Source: Bryobacterales bacterium (GTDB taxonomy: Bacteria > Cyanobacteriota > Vampirovibrionia > Obscuribacterales > Obscuribacteraceae). From it: a stretch of DNA of 10,440 nucleotides. A program made the translations under genes and the position numbers. Below are positions 1 through 7,251 of the stretch, piece by piece (position 1 is the stretch's first letter; each line of letters begins with the position of its first letter). Under the pieces are notes generated by a model. It was not told where the DNA came from. It did not search any database and saw nothing but the letters and a program-made list of their open reading frames with translations. The stretch spans positions 1 to 10,440 of the forward strand of contig CAJCHQ010000409.1 of the NCBI GenBank assembly GCA_903970295.1. Direction: 5' to 3'.

Positions 1-389
1 CGGTCAAACCGGGTCGACAATTCACCGCCAATACATCCTGGTATGGGGGCAAGTTTCAGGGGAGGCGCACCGCATCTGGTGAAACTTTTGACCAGAATAA
101 ACTGACCGCCGCCAGCCGTACGTTACCTCTCGGTTCGCGGTTGACCGTGCAAAATCCTGCCACAGGTAAATCATGCACGGTGACAATTAACGATCGCGGG
201 CCGTTTGTCGCCGGTCGCGATTTGGATCTTTCGCGAGCGGCTGCTCAGCGCATCGGCTTGACCGGAGTGTCACCACTCCTGTGCACTCTCGATTCGACTA
301 CGGCAAACGGTGAGAGCCAATCCTCGTCCGGGCACTCTATCATGCATGCGCCTGGCAAAATCTTGCATCTATTGGGTGGAATTCTCTAA
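1..389 (+). CDS. RlpA-like double-psi beta-barrel protein, 5' truncated
   Basis: The frame is open from the left edge (first full codon at position 3) to TAA at 387-389, giving about 128 residues of a longer protein whose N-terminus and signal peptide lie outside the window. The family signature is clear: SWYGGKFQGRRTASGE near the start, then LTAASRTLPLGS, then INDRGPF and GRDLDLSRAAA. RlpA proteins are exported lytic transglycosylases that cut peptidoglycan strands lacking stem peptides, or related wall-binding proteins at division sites. The Asp of INDRG (codon 192-194) is present, but the position usually occupied by His in the TAAH motif is Ser here (codon 114-116), so lytic activity is uncertain. 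A 30-residue Ser/Gly-rich tail follows the barrel, and no SPOR domain lies downstream of it. The TTG at 141 is internal to the domain and is not a start. The gene converges with the TPR gene, one base apart. Confidence 0.9.
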   Translation, partial: VKPGRQFTANTSWYGGKFQGRRTASGETFDQNKLTAASRTLPLGSRLTVQNPATGKSCTVTINDRGPFVAGRDLDLSRAAAQRIGLTGVSPLLCTLDSTTANGESQSSSGHSIMHAPGKILHLLGGIL

Positions 390-390
390 C

Positions 391-1536
391 CTAGTCCGGA
401 TACATCTTTGTCTGGCGGCTTATGCGGCAAACCGGACAAACAGGAATTTGAGCTTCAGTAACAAAAACCAATGGCGCATTGTTGCCGCTCTTCGCTATGC
501 GAACCTTGAGTTCGGCGATGGCTCGATTGGCATCCGCAAAAGTGGCCTGGAGCTCTTCCAGACATGGCCCGGAGCTGGTGTGTACAAGACCACCGAAGAG
601 GCTGTCCACCGCTTTCTTTGCAAAGGGTGAAAACCCGTCGTTGATTTGCGTGCCGGCATAGTATTGGGCATGTTCATAGAAAATCATTGCGCGAGGCAGA
701 TCTCCGGCGAATTCAGCCATTGCTCCCAGGTTGTAGCAAGCGTCTGCGTTGTGCGATTGAAAGCGAAGAGCTTGCTCGAAGCAGTCTTTGGCTTCAGCAG
801 CCTTACCCAGCGCAAAGAAGCGCACGCCTTGATTGACGATTGCATGGACATCTCCCTTATCGGGATACAAATGATAGTTATGGTAGTGAGGGTTGAGCTT
901 TTCATTGATCAACTGTTCGCACTCCGATGTGGCGATTTTATATTGCGGATCGGATGGTTGTATGAAGTGAGCAAAGAAAAAGTTCTTGAGCGCATTTGCA
1001 AAATCGCCATTCTTAAAAGAGATGTTGCCGAGTGCGTAATAAGCACGCGCGTTGAGGTAATCCTGACTTACTAATTGGTCCAGCAAATGTTTTGCTTCCT
1101 CGGTTTGTCCGTTGGCGAGCAGCTGGTCGGACTGTTCGAGAATTCTTGCGGGCAAGGCTTTATCTAAATGGGTGAAGTCCCTATTTTGTGGTTGCAGGAG
1201 ATCAGTCTTGGAGACGGCTGACTTGAGCGTCGTCGTTGAATCGCGATGCTCGGTCAGGGCGTTCTTCACTCGCTCCATTCGTGGCACGATACCACCTTCG
1301 CTTTTTTCGCCGAATAATTTTATTTCTATAGATGAGAGTCTGTCTTCCAGTCCACCTTCAGCATTAGCTTGTCCGAACACAAGCTTTTCAGCTCGACTGA
1401 GTTGCTCTAGCAGAGCGGGTTCATCGGCAGATTGAGCCGTGAGGGGGCAGATAAGAAGGGCGAGACAAAAGATGAAAATGACGATTATCCAGCGCCAGTT
1501 CTTCGCGTCGATGAACAATGTACCGGCGCCTGGCAT
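391..1536 (-). CDS. Exported TPR-repeat protein with C-terminal CPVC motif
   Basis: A 381-residue protein starting at ATG 1536. Residues 14-32 form a hydrophobic segment after a basic stretch (AKNWRW), followed by AQSADEP, so it is a signal peptide or membrane anchor; there is no convincing lipobox. Residues 48-90 carry two related motifs, EKLVFGQ and IEIKLFGE, each followed by a Gly-Gly and an acidic/basic helix with RL or RM, which looks like a short duplicated module. TPR-like helix pairs follow at about 129-196 (ARAYYALGNISFKNGDFANA) and 229-296 (ACYNLGAMAEFAGDLPRA). The C-terminus ends with CPVCRIS (367-373), a possible metal or redox site, though with only one CxxC pair. The gene begins 8 nt after the stop of the DUF4388 gene, so the two are probably co-transcribed. 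No good Shine-Dalgarno is visible, which fits translational coupling. The role is likely protein-protein contact in the periplasm; the partner is unknown. Confidence 0.85.
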   Translation of the reverse strand: MPGAGTLFIDAKNWRWIIVIFIFCLALLICPLTAQSADEPALLEQLSRAEKLVFGQANAEGGLEDRLSSIEIKLFGEKSEGGIVPRMERVKNALTEHRDSTTTLKSAVSKTDLLQPQNRDFTHLDKALPARILEQSDQLLANGQTEEAKHLLDQLVSQDYLNARAYYALGNISFKNGDFANALKNFFFAHFIQPSDPQYKIATSECEQLINEKLNPHYHNYHLYPDKGDVHAIVNQGVRFFALGKAAEAKDCFEQALRFQSHNADACYNLGAMAEFAGDLPRAMIFYEHAQYYAGTQINDGFSPFAKKAVDSLFGGLVHTSSGPCLEELQATFADANRAIAELKVRIAKSGNNAPLVFVTEAQIPVCPVCRISRQTKMYPD

Positions 1537-1544
1537 ATTTGCGA

Positions 1545-3137
1545 CTAGCTTGGAGACATCATTAAGGAGCGCTCAGGAGTGGCTGCTCGCCTTAGTTTGC
1601 CCGCGTGTTCGAAGATCGGCAAAAAGTCGAATCCGTCGTTTGGTACCTGGGCCAGTCCAATTGACACTTTTACTTGACTGCCATTGAGAGTATTGTCTAG
1701 TTGAGTCGCCGCGAGTTTTCTCAAGAAATTGGTGAGCGAACCGCTGGCTGCGACGTGAGTCGATTGGGGAAACATTGCGTATAGGCGGCCATTACCGGCG
1801 TACGCGAGGATGTCTAATGGTTCGCAAACGGAGTCGAAGCATTCTCCGAGTTTGCCTAAAACTGGGTCGGTGAGCGGCTGATGATTGGGCAGCTCGAGGC
1901 CAATTGATGCTACGCAGAAGGGATTTTGTCCCCCTTCAAAGCGAACGAATTCGCAGCGCACTAACATCAGGAACATGCCGTATTTTAAGAGTCCTGATTT
2001 TTCAGTCAGCGATGAATATGTCTCGCCAATCAGTGCATCGACTTTGGAGAAATCATCTTGACCGGCTGCTGCGTTGTTGGACGGTGCTGGGCTCGCTCCC
2101 GATGTGGCCGGGAATGCCCCTTGGCTAGCTGCCGCTGCCGGCGCCGTTCCTGGCGCTTGCGCGGGTGGTGCCGAAGCCTGGGCGGCTGCGCTGGCTGTTG
2201 CAGCGGCTGCCGTCGCAGCTGCGTCGGCTAAAGCTGTCGCTGCTTCTCCGGAGAGAAATTTGCTCAACGGCATTGTCACCGTCCGTGATGCGGCTGGCCA
2301 GCCGTCCTGGAATTTGAAGTCGCCTTCTTTCCAGGTTAGCAAGTCGACTACTGAGACATCTCCGATGGTATCTCTGTTTCCGTAAATCGAATGACACGAT
2401 TTAGCGTGTACAGGTTCGCCGTCAGTGAAAAATACTTCGGCTGTGACTGTGCCGATGTCACAGATCAAGCGGCCAGTTGTTCTGTGAGAATTGAAAGCTT
2501 CCATAATCGTGCGAATGTTCGTTCGGCGCAGATTGCCCTCGTGATAAGGCGCCACTCCGGTGGCGGTCGGTGCTGGTGCTTGAGCAGGGCTCTGGGCTGG
2601 GCGCGAAGCTTGTGCTTGGCCGCCGTGTGGGGGCTCGAGCGAGTCTAAGAGAGCAGAAAGCGGAGCATTTTGAGGGGCGTTTGATTGCGGCTCTGGCCGG
2701 GGCGGCGTCGCTTTGACGATTTCTGCTTCCGGTGTCCAGTCGTTGGCGGCAGATGGAGCGCCCGTTCCGAGAGCCATCGAATCTTCGACAAATGTTTGGA
2801 TCAAAAAAGCGTCACTCGATCTCATAGAAAAGATTTCTGTTCGCTTGGTTTCAACTTCTCTGTGCAATTTCCATTCTGCTTCACCGACACCTGAATTATC
2901 CATTGCACTTTGGGACCATCCGCGTCTGTCACCGCGTTGGACCCCACCGCCTATCAAAACGCTGAGAATGTATTGGCTGTTGTCACCACTTGGCGACTGC
3001 CAGACTAAATTGAAAGTCTTGTCCGGACTTTTCTGCGCACTAGCCAGCAGATTGGTCAGATCTGAGCCTGTGGGCGGATGCGTTTTGGCTGGTTCGCTCC
3101 GCGCCTGCTTCTTTCCTAGAAAACCGCCACTTTTCAT
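1545..3137 (-). CDS. DUF4388 protein with degenerate GGDEF-like C-terminal domain
   Basis: The open frame extends to a TTG at 3203 (552 residues). I prefer the ATG at 3137, which has GAGGGA four bases upstream, giving 530 residues; the TTG has no visible ribosome site. In the 552-residue numbering, 60-145 is an unassigned N-terminal region, 160-220 is a Pro/Ala/Gln linker, and 223-318 is a DUF4388 domain (TGRLICDIG, AEVFFTDGEPVHA, LLTWKEGDFKF), a fold typical of PatA-like regulators and gliding or signalling proteins. An Ala-rich linker (319-380) follows. Residues 410-542 match the outline of a GGDEF domain: LDILAYAGNGRLYAMFP replaces the signature strand-turn-strand, then come VKVSIGLAQV and EHAGKLRRA. 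The signature loop reads AGNGR instead of GGDEF, so cyclase activity is not expected. No signal peptide, so cytoplasmic. Probably a non-catalytic signalling scaffold; ligand and partners are unknown. Confidence 0.82.
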   Translation of the reverse strand: MKSGGFLGKKQARSEPAKTHPPTGSDLTNLLASAQKSPDKTFNLVWQSPSGDNSQYILSVLIGGGVQRGDRRGWSQSAMDNSGVGEAEWKLHREVETKRTEIFSMRSSDAFLIQTFVEDSMALGTGAPSAANDWTPEAEIVKATPPRPEPQSNAPQNAPLSALLDSLEPPHGGQAQASRPAQSPAQAPAPTATGVAPYHEGNLRRTNIRTIMEAFNSHRTTGRLICDIGTVTAEVFFTDGEPVHAKSCHSIYGNRDTIGDVSVVDLLTWKEGDFKFQDGWPAASRTVTMPLSKFLSGEAATALADAAATAAAATASAAAQASAPPAQAPGTAPAAAASQGAFPATSGASPAPSNNAAAGQDDFSKVDALIGETYSSLTEKSGLLKYGMFLMLVRCEFVRFEGGQNPFCVASIGLELPNHQPLTDPVLGKLGECFDSVCEPLDILAYAGNGRLYAMFPQSTHVAASGSLTNFLRKLAATQLDNTLNGSQVKVSIGLAQVPNDGFDFLPIFEHAGKLRRAATPERSLMMSPS

Positions 3138-3232
3138 TAAGTCCCTCGCCGCGCCGACAGGATGATGTTTCAGACTTTCCCCTGGCGTCAGTGCTTTTAA
3201 CAAGGATCAGCAAAGTTGAGATAAATTAGTGC

Positions 3233-3264
3233 GGAGTTCGGTCTTGGCCAGTATCCCGAACTCC
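3233..3264 (-). terminator. Strong intergenic hairpin after the SRPBCC gene
   Basis: GGAGTTCGG (3233-3241) and CCGAACTCC (3256-3264) pair perfectly over 9 bp around a 14-base loop. The hairpin lies 13 bases beyond the SRPBCC stop and upstream of the DUF4388 gene on the same strand. On the minus strand it is followed by GCACTAATTTATC, which is only weakly T-rich, so it may be an imperfect intrinsic terminator, an attenuator or an mRNA-stabilising structure. The inverted repeat is certain; the function is inferred. Confidence 0.5.
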
Positions 3265-3277
3265 ACATATGTATGGT

Positions 3278-4006
3278 TTATTTCATCTGCTTCTCGATTT
3301 TGGCTTTGTAGTTTTCGGAGCACGTAGTTCGAACGGAATCGACCACATCTTTGACGACGGAATGAAGTAGCCAACTCACGAGAGTTGCCGGAATAATCGG
3401 ACCAGGATCGGCAAATAAAGTGTACGTGACTTGCGTTTTGTTCTTGTCGAGGTTTTGGAAGTCCCAGTTGCCTTCGGCGCCTTTGAAGTTGCCGTCCAGA
3501 AGTTTCCAGTTCAGTGAATGCGGTTTCTGAGCCAGGTTGATCCAGGTGTGATTGCAGCGTTTACTGACAAACATCTGCGGCTTTAGATAACTTTCGGTGT
3601 AGACGATATCATTTTCATGCTTGGTCACCTTGCAAGTTTCGATGCGTTTGAAAATGTTTGGATAGTGCTCGAAATCAACCAGAGTATCCCAAACGACATC
3701 CTGGGGCGCGGAAACAACAAAGGTAACGGATGAGTGAGCCCATTTTTTCTTGTGTGCGGCATCCACGAGCTCTGGACCGTTTTCCGTTTTGCCGGTCGTT
3801 TTGTTTTTATCGGTTGGCAATTCGGCATTTTCAGCTTCAGAAGCCGGTGGATCTTTTTGACGAGCCGGAGATGCGAGTGCGTCTGTTGAGTTGGTGGCGC
3901 CGATAACTAGGCAGAGCAGATAAGCCGCCATGATATTGAAGAGTCGTCGTTCAGAGTATCGTTCAGAATATAAACCAGTTGGAAAATGGTGTTGTTTCTG
4001 AAACAA
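3278..4006 (-). CDS. Exported SRPBCC/START-like fold protein
   Basis: A 242-residue protein from a TTG start at 4006, chosen because AGGGAG lies 8 bases upstream (4015-4020) and because it supplies a basic n-region (SERYSERR) before the hydrophobic stretch LFNIMAAYLLCLVIGA. A signal-peptidase site is likely at ALA|SPA (residue 45). The alternative ATG at 3931 would leave a signal peptide with no positive charge and has no clear ribosome site. Residues 50-85 form a charged linker. Residues 88-232 resemble the SRPBCC superfamily (polyketide cyclase/COQ10-type): SVTFVVSAPQDVVWDTLVDFEHYPNIF, then LNWKLLDGNFKGAEGNWDF, then a C-terminal amphipathic helix. Such domains bind hydrophobic ligands in a deep cavity. 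Export suggests a periplasmic lipid or hydrophobic-ligand role. The 44-bp overlap with lnt implies translational coupling and a possible shared envelope function. The ligand cannot be read from the sequence. Confidence 0.8.
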   Translation of the reverse strand: MFQKQHHFPTGLYSERYSERRLFNIMAAYLLCLVIGATNSTDALASPARQKDPPASEAENAELPTDKNKTTGKTENGPELVDAAHKKKWAHSSVTFVVSAPQDVVWDTLVDFEHYPNIFKRIETCKVTKHENDIVYTESYLKPQMFVSKRCNHTWINLAQKPHSLNWKLLDGNFKGAEGNWDFQNLDKNKTQVTYTLFADPGPIIPATLVSWLLHSVVKDVVDSVRTTCSENYKAKIEKQMK

Positions 4007-5588
4007 AGCCGACTCTCCCTACTACGAGACGTTCTTTCGATAGACCGCTGATTTGAGTGATTTTGCCAAGCGGATCGATAATCGCTGAAGGTCCTGTATT
4101 TGCCGCAAAAACAAAATACTTCCCACTTTCCACTGCTCTCAAGACCGAGAAGGCAACCATCTGATCTCCGATCATTGATTTGTGGAACCAGGCGAGATCG
4201 CTGACGTTGACTAAGAGCTGCGCTCCTTTTCTCACGCTCGAGGCGACTAGTTCCGGTGACAGAGTTTCGAAACAGATCAGTGGCGCTACTTTACCACAAT
4301 TGAGATTGAGCACTACAGGTTCGATGCCTGATTCGAAACCGCCCCCGGCTGGAGTATTGGTTAGACGCAAAATCCATTCTGGGAAGCCTTTTACCGGCGC
4401 CGGCGTGTATTCGCCAAACGGAACCAGGTAACGCTTGTGGTAGACGGAGGTCAAAACACCGCCACCGGAGGTGATACCGTAGGCGGCATTGTACGGTTTC
4501 GATTGAGGGTTTAGATCCATCGCTCCGACAACCATGTCCAAGTGATGGACCTTTGCCAATGCCGAAAGGTATGTCAGGGTCGAGCGCTCATGGCTCAAGT
4601 AAGTGGGCACCGAGCTTTCTGTCCAAATGCAAAGACCGGGAGGCGATTGCGTCAGCATGCCGGTATAGTGGGTGAGCAATTCGTTCAACGTGTAACGATG
4701 CACGGTTTTCTGCATGTCGATGTTGATATTTCCTTGCAACACGGATGCATTGGTGGTGGCAGGAGCATGCGGACGCAAGCATTGCCAGAAGCCATAGAAA
4801 ATAGAACAAGTGATGATTAGCCCGATGACCAGGAGCTGGTTCAGCGCTTGCATTTTACTGGGAGCAGTAAAAGAGCCGTTTGATTTAAAATTTGAAAAAC
4901 TGGAGATCGTCACGGCGATTGAAGTGTTGACCATGACCATCAAGTAAGCAAGTCCGATACCGCCGACTATGCTGCAAATTTGAATAATTTGCAATTGCTT
5001 GAATTGAGAGTATTCAATCATGGTCCATGGAACACCCAGAAAATAGTGGGCATTGCCGAGTTTGTTGACGCACAGAAGCCAGAGCAGTGGCACTACCAGC
5101 AGTGCCGGTATCTGCCATGATTTTTTGTTGTACTCCGGCAGCATAATTCCTTTCATGGGGATCAACCGGCAGATGCCGGCGAAGATACTGATCAAAATCG
5201 CCTGATGCATTGCCAGAATGATCCAGGCCGCCCCCGCTAGCGAGATTCCCTGCCAGGTGTTGAAACCTAGCCAATCAAGCGGATAGAGACCGAGTAGCCA
5301 ATTGCCGTAGACGAGATTGTAAGCGGCGCCGAAAAGCAAACCGCGCCAGGCCGCTACCCAGGCTGTCTCACTGGTGCCGATCAATAGAAGCAAAGGCGCC
5401 AGTCCGAACCAGGCTGTGAACCACAAACCTATACCCGGGGCTGACAATCCAAGTACGCTGCCGGCGAAAAGGCTGATCAAAGAAGGTGCCCATCTCCCGA
5501 GAAAGGTTGGTGCTCCCTGGGCAATGGGCTTTTGACCGGCTGAACTCTTGGCGTTACGACTTGGTTCTTTTTGCGTTATGACTGGCAT
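3963..5588 (-). CDS. lnt: Apolipoprotein N-acyltransferase
   Basis: A 541-residue integral membrane enzyme that transfers an acyl chain from phospholipid to the N-terminal cysteine of diacylated lipoproteins, the last step of lipoprotein maturation in diderms. The N-terminal half has several membrane segments (about 34-70, 78-100, 115-140, 158-175, 200-228, 250-268). The C-terminal half is a nitrilase-like (carbon-nitrogen hydrolase) domain with the complete catalytic triad: Glu324 in IWTESSVP, Lys385 in YHKRYLVPFGEY and Cys439 in APLICFE. Glu393 (PFGEY) and Glu441 are also kept. The Tyr that follows the catalytic Cys in E. coli is Phe here (440), a common conservative change. A final membrane segment is weak (SNWFIF), with the frame ending right there, so the C-terminal anchor looks short. 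Start is ATG 5588 without a strong ribosome site. It lies downstream of recA, separated by a hairpin, and its 3' end overlaps the SRPBCC gene. Confidence 0.95.
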   Translation of the reverse strand: MPVITQKEPSRNAKSSAGQKPIAQGAPTFLGRWAPSLISLFAGSVLGLSAPGIGLWFTAWFGLAPLLLLIGTSETAWVAAWRGLLFGAAYNLVYGNWLLGLYPLDWLGFNTWQGISLAGAAWIILAMHQAILISIFAGICRLIPMKGIMLPEYNKKSWQIPALLVVPLLWLLCVNKLGNAHYFLGVPWTMIEYSQFKQLQIIQICSIVGGIGLAYLMVMVNTSIAVTISSFSNFKSNGSFTAPSKMQALNQLLVIGLIITCSIFYGFWQCLRPHAPATTNASVLQGNINIDMQKTVHRYTLNELLTHYTGMLTQSPPGLCIWTESSVPTYLSHERSTLTYLSALAKVHHLDMVVGAMDLNPQSKPYNAAYGITSGGGVLTSVYHKRYLVPFGEYTPAPVKGFPEWILRLTNTPAGGGFESGIEPVVLNLNCGKVAPLICFETLSPELVASSVRKGAQLLVNVSDLAWFHKSMIGDQMVAFSVLRAVESGKYFVFAANTGPSAIIDPLGKITQISGLSKERLVVGRVGFVSETTPFSNWFIF

Positions 5589-5625
5589 CCGTTTGTCTTT
5601 CGTGCCGATTATGGATTACTGACTT

Positions 5626-5665
5626 GTCCCTGGCGGTGGCCTTGAGGAGCCAGTCCGCCAGGGAC
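5626..5665 (-). terminator. Strong hairpin between recA and lnt
   Basis: GTCCCTGGCGG (5626-5636) pairs perfectly with CCGCCAGGGAC (5655-5665). An inner TGGC/GCCA stem (5637-5640 with 5649-5652) closes an 8-base loop, leaving a 2-base bulge. It begins 17 bases after the recA stop. Neither side has a T-run, so it is not a textbook intrinsic terminator. It could be the recA 3' end structure, an RNA-stability element, or a factor-dependent stop separating recA from lnt. The structure is certain; the role is inferred. Confidence 0.55.
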
Positions 5666-5682
5666 GAAATCAGATTGCGGTT

Positions 5683-6855
5683 CTATTCTTTGTCTTTGTC
5701 TTTTTCTTTACCACCGGCTGCCTTAGCGGCGGCCTTCGGCAATTCCGCCTTGACTCGGCCTTCGATCTCAGCGAGCAATGCTGGATGGGCTTCGAGATGC
5801 TGTCTTGCCTGGTCTCTTCCTTGACCGATGCGTTCCTCTTTATAGCTGAACCAAGTGCCGGATTTCTTGACGATTTCCATCTCGGCGGCCATATCGAGCA
5901 CGCACCCAGCTGAGTTGATGCCGCGACCGTAGATGATGTCGAATTCTGCGATGCGGAAGGGTGGCGCTACCTTGTTTTTAACAACTTTGACTTTGACGCG
6001 ATTGCCAAATTCTACGCTGTCCTTTTTCAAGGTTTCGATCTTGCGGATATCCAGACGAATCGAAGCATAGAACTTCAAAGCGTTGCCACCAGTTGTGGTT
6101 TCAGGATTTCCGTACATGACACCAATCTTTTGGCGAAGTTGATTGATGAAAATTACCATTGTGTTGGTTTTGCTGACGATAGCCGTCAACTTTCTCAGGG
6201 CTTGGCTCATCAAGCGTGCTTGTAAGCCCGGCAAGCTGTCGCCCATCTCGCCTTCGATTTCAGCTTTCGGCACAAGAGCCGCGACCGAGTCGATGATGAC
6301 CAGATCGACTGCACCTGAACGAACCAATTGCTCGGTGATTTCGAGAGCTTGTTCGCCTGTGTCTGGCTGCGAGATCAAAAGTTCGTCGACATTGACACCA
6401 AGGGCTCTGGCATATTCAGGATCCATCGCATGCTCGGCGTCTACGATCGCAGCTATTCCACCCAGTTTTTGTACTTCGGCAGCGATATGTTGAGCCAATG
6501 TGGTTTTGCCGGATGATTCAGGACCATAGATTTCGACAATCCTGCCTCTAGGCAAACCACCTACGCCCAAAGCTACGTCCAGCGACAGAGCACCAGTCGG
6601 TACGACGTCGATGCCTGTATGACGTGATTCGCCCAGCTTCATGATCGAGCCATCGCCATATTGTTTTTTGATCGAATCGAGAGCTAAACCCAGTGCTTTG
6701 ACTCTCTCTGCCGATGCGGCTTTGCTCTTTTCGTCATGATGCATGCCGTTTTTTCCGTTTTTTTCTTGCTTTTCTAATTGTTTTTCGATATTTCGTTCAA
6801 CCGTCTTGTCTGCCGTTTTCTCGCTACCGTTTTTATCTTTAGTGACTACCGCCAT
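5683..6855 (-). CDS. recA: Recombinase RecA
   Basis: A 390-residue RecA: the ATP-dependent strand-exchange protein that also triggers LexA-type repressor self-cleavage. Walker A is GPESSGKT (111-118), Walker B VIIDS (186-190), and the L2 DNA-binding loop [17 protein letters not shown] lies at 249-265. The conserved core begins around residue 48 ([25 protein letters not shown]), which is where the E. coli protein starts, so this RecA carries roughly 45 extra N-terminal residues rich in Lys, Glu and Asn. The long start is favoured because GGAGAA lies 7 bases before the ATG at 6855, whereas the internal ATG at 6744 (residue 38) has no clear ribosome site. The C-terminus is a short Lys/Ala/Asp/Glu tail, as is usual for RecA. 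Divergent from the Crp-family gene; the upstream space holds a TATAAT box and a palindrome that could be an operator. Confidence 0.98.
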   Translation of the reverse strand: MAVVTKDKNGSEKTADKTVERNIEKQLEKQEKNGKNGMHHDEKSKAASAERVKALGLALDSIKKQYGDGSIMKLGESRHTGIDVVPTGALSLDVALGVGGLPRGRIVEIYGPESSGKTTLAQHIAAEVQKLGGIAAIVDAEHAMDPEYARALGVNVDELLISQPDTGEQALEITEQLVRSGAVDLVIIDSVAALVPKAEIEGEMGDSLPGLQARLMSQALRKLTAIVSKTNTMVIFINQLRQKIGVMYGNPETTTGGNALKFYASIRLDIRKIETLKKDSVEFGNRVKVKVVKNKVAPPFRIAEFDIIYGRGINSAGCVLDMAAEMEIVKKSGTWFSYKEERIGQGRDQARQHLEAHPALLAEIEGRVKAELPKAAAKAAGGKEKDKDKE

Positions 6856-6954
6856 ATTTCTTCTCCTGTGTCTAAGCTAAGCTGTGGCGCAAAGCTCTTG
6901 CCCATTTCCGTACGCCAGCGAGCAGAGGCGAATTAAGCTATTTCCCGTCCATAG

Positions 6955-6973
6955 TGTGCAGGTTTTGAGCACA
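6955..6973. promoter_or_regulatory. TGTGC-N9-GCACA palindrome, candidate recA operator
   Basis: TGTGC (6955-6959) and GCACA (6969-6973) form an exact 19-bp inverted repeat. It lies 12 bases downstream, in the recA direction, of the TATAAT at 6986-6991. That places it near the predicted transcription start, where a repressor would block initiation. The same palindrome with the same spacing occurs at 8988-9006. It does not match the cyanobacterial or Bacillus LexA boxes I know. Protein identity unknown. Confidence 0.4.
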
Positions 6974-6985
6974 TTCCCGAGCGTG

Positions 6986-6991
6986 ATTATA
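6986..6991 (-). promoter_or_regulatory. Candidate recA promoter -10 box
   Basis: On the minus strand the bases read TATAAT, a perfect -10 hexamer, about 130 bases before the recA ATG. The -35 region 17-18 bases upstream (GCGTCA/CGCGTC) is poor, so activity would need an activator or tolerate a weak -35. Confidence 0.4.
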
Positions 6992-7138
6992 GCTGCTTTT
7001 GCGTGCGTGACGCGAATTAAAAGTCACACTGGTGCCGGTTTTCTAGCGATCGCATATACCTTTGGCCGGCTGAATAGGTTTCAAAGCCTGGGCTGCGGGT
7101 ATAAAAAGGTTGCGGACTTTATAAAAAACAGGCTCGCG

Positions 7139-7154
7139 TGTACTCATACCTACA
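7139..7154. promoter_or_regulatory. GTA-N8-TAC site, candidate operator for an NtcA-like Crp-family regulator
   Basis: TGTA (7139-7142), eight bases, then TACA (7151-7154) form an exact palindrome matching the NtcA consensus GTA-N8-TAC, extended by one base on each side. It lies about 98 bases upstream of the ATG of a Crp-family gene whose recognition helix resembles NtcA, so autoregulation or control of the divergent recA promoter is plausible. No clear TAN3T -10 box sits at the usual 22-23 base distance downstream, which weakens the case for class II activation. Confidence 0.4.
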
Positions 7155-7251
7155 TAAACGTCTTTACTAAGCAAAGAGTTCAATTCTGCAGCTAAAAAAT
7201 TTGGCGTTTGCTAGGCCGCCGATTTCGGCCCAGGGCAATGGGGGACAATTA

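Larger units (their letters stand above)
6856..7251. promoter_or_regulatory. Divergent intergenic region between recA and the Crp-family gene
   Basis: A 396-bp non-coding space between two outward-pointing genes. I see a recA-strand TATAAT, a TGTGC-N9-GCACA palindrome and a GTA-N8-TAC palindrome (listed separately), several A/T-rich TATAAA-like runs around 7101-7130, and one GCGATCGC octamer at 7046-7053. No convincing small gene or tRNA is visible. The short plus-strand frame at 6884-7195 has no family resemblance and no good ribosome site, so I leave it out. Confidence 0.6.

Noticed and set aside
646..1074. Plus-strand 142-codon frame
   Set aside because: Shadow of the TPR gene on the opposite strand; no domain resemblance.
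2074..2385. Ala-rich plus-strand frame
   Set aside because: Produced by the complement of the Ala-rich linker of the DUF4388 protein.
3138..3203. TTG start extending the DUF4388 protein by 22 residues
   Set aside because: No ribosome site is visible before it, while the ATG at 3137 has GAGGGA; the longer form remains possible.
6905..6920. GTAC near recA as a cyanobacterial LexA box
   Set aside because: The bases around it do not fit RGTAC-N3-DGTWCB, so it is not called.
7046..7053. GCGATCGC octamer (HIP1 of cyanobacteria)
   Set aside because: I noticed it only here in the window, so there is no evidence for the enrichment that defines HIP1.
7201..7251. TTG start extending the Crp-family protein by 17 residues
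   Set aside because: The ATG at 7252 has a GGGGGA ribosome site at good spacing and the beta-roll begins after it.
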